17,703 nucleotides of DNA from CAYYGL01 sp964471235 (GTDB taxonomy: Bacteria; Calditrichota; Calditrichia; RBG-13-44-9; J075), in contig CAYYGL010000101.1 in the NCBI GenBank assembly GCA_964471235.1, positions 1-17,703 on the forward strand, written 5' to 3'. The position numbers and the translations under genes were made by a program. Below the pieces are notes generated by a model that saw only the letters and a program-made list of their open reading frames with translations, had not been told where the DNA came from and did not search any database. This document shows, piece by piece, positions 16,101-17,703 of the stretch. Each line of letters opens with the position of its first letter. Within the stretch, counting starts at the first letter, position 1.

Positions 16101-17433
16101 CAACCTCCTTGCCAATGCCTTAAAATTTACCCCGGAAGGAGGAAAAATAGAAGTGGCCGTTGACAGTAGCAGTAAACCGTCCCAGCCACTGTTAACTGCC
16201 GTCCCCGATTATGGAACTAAGTTTATAGAGATCATGGTAAAGGACACTGGCATTGGTATTCCGGCGGAACAGTTGCCGCATATTTTCAACCGCTTTTACC
16301 AGGTTGACAGTACATCTACCCGGGAGCAGGAGGGCAGTGGGATCGGGCTGGCTCTGGCTAAGGAATTAGTGGAATTGCACGGGGGAGAAATTGGGGTGGT
16401 CAGTAAGGAGAGTGAAGGAACCACCTTTACGGTGCGATTGCCGCTGGAGTTAGACATCCCCCCCGCCCCACCTTTAAAAGGAGAAATTGGGGATTCCCCA
16501 ATAGGTCAGGTCGGATTGCGGATTCCCCAGGGGGGCAGGTCGGATTTGGAAATAGAGCCATTCGAACAAACTGCAGCATCAGAAATTCAACACTTAATAA
16601 CAAACGAAACAACCAGGCAAAATACCGCGAATCATAAATCCGCAACTCGACTCTCCACATCAGATATCGTGTTAATTGTAGAAGACAACCCCGATGTTCG
16701 CGCTTACATCTATGAACAGTTAATCACCGATTACCGGGTACTGGAAGCCGAGAACGGAGAGGAGGGATTGAAACGTGCCCGGGAAGAGATTCCGGATTTG
16801 ATCATCACCGATGTAATGATGCCGAAGATGGACGGCTATCAACTCACCGGCATTTTAAAGAAAGATGAAAAAACCTGTCACATCCCCATCATCATGCTAA
16901 CTGCCCGAGCCGGTCTGGATGACAAGATAGCCGGATTGGAAACCGGTGCGGATGATTACCTGCTAAAGCCCTTCAGCGCCAGGGAATTAACCGTGCGAGT
17001 GGCAAACCTGATTGATTTACGCTGTCAGCTTCGGAAGCGGTTTAAGCAGCAAACGGTGGTAAAACCGGAAGAAATTACCGCCATCCCGATGGACCAGGCA
17101 TTTTTAGAAAAGGTGCTTGGCACCATTGAACAGGAGATGAGTGAGGAGGTGTTTGATGTAAATTCCCTGGCGAATTCCATCGGGATGAGCATTTCCCAAT
17201 TAAACCGCAAACTCCGGGCATTAATCGACCAACCCGCCGGACATTTGCTACGCTCCATGCGCTTGCAGCGTGCCGCCGATTTGCTGAAGCAAAACACCGG
17301 TACGGTAGCAGAAATTTGCTACCAGGTCGGCTTTGGCGATCAAGCAAATTTTACCCGGGCGTTTAAAAAACAGTTTGGTGTGGCGCCCGGGATGTATCGG
17401 AAAGGGAGTAAACGGTGGGGCAGTAAACCGTAA
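13156..17433 (+). CDS. Hybrid two-component sensor/regulator (HTCS) with AraC output
   Basis: This 1425-residue protein joins a periplasmic sensor, a histidine kinase, a receiver and a DNA-binding domain in one chain. A signal peptide covers residues 1-23 (ends LSAQE). About 14 Reg_prop blades follow, each marked by a W[IVL]GT-like motif (56, 101, 149, 201, 253, 299, 346, 394, 440, 487, 532, 582, 626, 671), enough for two seven-bladed propellers. A Y_Y_Y domain spans about 730-805 and a membrane helix 814-831. The kinase has HEFRTP with H871, the N-box NLLANALKF (983-991), DTGIGIP (1030-1036) and GSGIGLAL (1060-1067). The receiver has E1176/D1177, phospho-acceptor D1219 and K1271. An AraC-type helix-turn-helix occupies about 1333-1416. 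Relatives in Bacteroides sense glycan breakdown products and switch on utilisation loci, so a carbohydrate ligand is likely, but no transporter or hydrolase locus is adjacent within this window. The linker at about 1100-1132 is repeat-derived. The ATG at 13156 has AAGGA upstream at long spacing. Confidence 0.95.
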   Translation: MVCHTRCCIGILLLMLMVRGLSAQERAPHLQHLTIEDGLSQSAIFALMQDRQGFIWIGTKDGLNQYDGYHFTVFQHNPFDSTTLSSNFVTAIFEDSRGYLWVGTREGGLNRMDRNNEQFRHYRHNSQHPGSPSDNRITAITEDKSGTLWIGTVRELNRLPGKEIEKKSPVFQKLAHDPQNPHSLSHNSVEALLVDSEGFLWVGTRQGLNRLNLSQPARLNFQFDRFDAGPPGSGKLLDDCIFSIYQSARGTIWVGTISGLNRLQKNSHTFTQFPNRYHIYRKGWGAISDMEEDPTGKLWLTTPDELMIFNPATGQYQTMKNDPLNPASLSSNGLSRIIRDRSDVLWIGTNGYGLNLFDTKAERFFTYRRPRNFKSRISRFSITAILEDNQENLWIGADVLYRWNRHTGNLISFETDSHHPRDFGNTGIWSMVLDENGMLWAAGYEGLYRYTLTSGTYRHFTARADSNRGLMEKVALNVFLDRDGFLWVATENYFSRYNTATDRFTHYRYRRRPATRAVSFTDTYQDREGIFWLATDGGLVRFDPKTEIFRYYVNNPADSNSLSNNVVLSICESVNEPEKILWLGTAGGGLNRFYKKEERFDHITETQGLPNNVIYGILPDELGNLWLSTNRGVSRFTPATGEIRNFDVNDGLQSNEFNTGAYFKSRSGEMFFGGIQGLTYFFPARIMDNPHIPNVVITGLRIFNREVTPEIAPDVLQKVITRSKEITLSYRQNVVTFEFAALDYSTSSRNQYAYKMEGFNDDWIFNGVSRNATFTNLPPGKYIFRVKGSNNDGIWNENGASLIVMVAPPPWRTWWAYLFYGMAILGALYGIRRYELNRIRLKNRLKVEQVAGDKLRELDQMRTQFFANISHEFRTPLTLILGQIDRVLSTASNREEKNRLEIALRNAHRLLRLINQLLDLSRLEAGSMPLKAVPANIIPFLKNVFYAFESLAEEKHISLEFHCSRHSIRVNYEPDKLEKVFFNLLANALKFTPEGGKIEVAVDSSSKPSQPLLTAVPDYGTKFIEIMVKDTGIGIPAEQLPHIFNRFYQVDSTSTREQEGSGIGLALAKELVELHGGEIGVVSKESEGTTFTVRLPLELDIPPAPPLKGEIGDSPIGQVGLRIPQGGRSDLEIEPFEQTAASEIQHLITNETTRQNTANHKSATRLSTSDIVLIVEDNPDVRAYIYEQLITDYRVLEAENGEEGLKRAREEIPDLIITDVMMPKMDGYQLTGILKKDEKTCHIPIIMLTARAGLDDKIAGLETGADDYLLKPFSARELTVRVANLIDLRCQLRKRFKQQTVVKPEEITAIPMDQAFLEKVLGTIEQEMSEEVFDVNSLANSIGMSISQLNRKLRALIDQPAGHLLRSMRLQRAADLLKQNTGTVAEICYQVGFGDQANFTRAFKKQFGVAPGMYRKGSKRWGSKP
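16454..16549 (+). repeat. Repeat-derived insert coding part of the sensor linker
   Basis: Between the kinase and receiver domains, the coding sequence changes character to G/C homopolymer runs. It carries an imperfect tandem repeat of 29 bp: unit 1 at 16492-16520 and unit 2 at 16521-16549, both GATTCCCCA, six variable bases, then CAGGTCGGATT. Ahead of it is a palindrome-like CCACCTTTAAAAGGAG (16468-16483). The encoded peptide (PPAPPLKGEIGDSPIG and on) is Pro/Gly-rich and unlike either neighbouring domain. It resembles the intergenic palindromic repeats that sometimes invade open frames. The reading frame is kept overall, although the unit length of 29 means the two copies are read in different frames. 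Confidence 0.6.
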
Positions 17434-17500
17434 TCAGTATTCAGTGGGGAGCATCGGTAGGTTTTCAACGGTAGATGGGTAAATGAGAGGAGAGCAAAAA

Positions 17501-17703
17501 CTTCACCGATCGGATATCGGATATCGGAAACCGCCATTCGCTCCTCCCGCCGAGAGGTGCAAGCATCCCCAGGGATGCTGAAGGGAGCGGTCGGAGCGTC
17601 AAAATTTATTTTGACAACGGCGCACCGGGCGAAGTGATAGGTAGAACGGGCAGGCGGCAAGCGGCAGTTTGTACCACCCCACTTCGCCGATCGGATATCG
17701 GAT
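17501..17703 (+). repeat. Repeat-rich tail with two copies of a GATATCGG-type repeat
   Basis: CTTCACCGATCGGATATCGG starts at 17501, and CTTCGCCGATCGGATATCGG starts at 17682; they differ at one position. The second copy continues to the window edge. Between them lie two tight palindromes: AGCATCCC/GGGATGCT (17562-17579, 2-base loop) and GTCAAAAT/ATTTTGAC (17598-17615, 2-base loop). There is also a wider inverted pair, GGCGAAGTG (17628-17636) with CACTTCGCC (17680-17688). No gene is visible here. It may be the edge of a larger repeat array or an intergenic repeat family. The palindromes lack a T-run and are not clear terminators for the sensor gene. Confidence 0.55.

Noticed and set aside
17340..17660. 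Minus-strand open frame over the end of the sensor and the repeat tail
   Set aside because: It mostly shadows the AraC-domain coding sequence and repeats, with no start signal.

Overview
The window looks like chromosomal DNA from a Gram-negative bacterium. It carries a lipid A-type acyltransferase, three proteins with outer-membrane or exported features, and many signal peptides. Four features suggest the FCB side of the tree (Calditrichota, KSB1 or Bacteroidota-like lineages): a very long hybrid two-component sensor with a Reg_prop double propeller and an AraC output domain, an E. coli Pol II-type family B polymerase, GGAGG-type ribosome binding sites, and roughly balanced base composition. 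This placement is inference; no rRNA or other marker gene is present.

Layout. (1) 85-1047, minus: an LpxL/HtrB-like acyltransferase, divergent from the next block across a gene-free spacer (1048-1544). (2) 1545-5829, plus: a two-gene block I read as a compact exopolysaccharide machine. The first gene joins, in one chain, a periplasmic glycoside-hydrolase-like domain, a CE4-type polysaccharide deacetylase and a PgaC-like processive GT2 synthase. The second joins an inner-membrane hairpin to an internal signal sequence and an outer-membrane beta-barrel. A strong terminator follows. (3) 6037-6882: a separate barrel protein with its own terminator. (4) 6943-8856: an AT-rich accessory island. It holds a minus-strand MntA/HepT (MNT-HEPN) toxin-antitoxin pair, with hepT cut short by an in-frame stop, and a 184-bp non-coding transposable element with imperfect terminal inverted repeats and a 7-bp direct flank. 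About 700 bp without genes follow. (5) 8857-10452: a Met-rich exported protein of unknown function and a plastocyanin-like cupredoxin, each followed by a terminator. (6) 10592-12907, minus: DNA polymerase II with a C-terminal sliding-clamp motif. (7) 13156-17433, plus, divergent from polB: a 1425-residue hybrid sensor kinase/response regulator whose linker is interrupted by repeat-derived coding sequence. (8) 17434-17703: a repeat-rich tail running off the window.

The best candidate for something little described is block 2. It appears to carry synthesis, deacetylation, hydrolysis and outer-membrane export of a PNAG-like polymer on two polypeptides, where E. coli uses four (PgaA-D). The hydrolase-deacetylase module sits where PgaC has only the short periplasmic loop between its first two membrane helices. 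The polymer's identity and the PgaD/PgaA analogies are inferences from motifs and topology, not homology searches.
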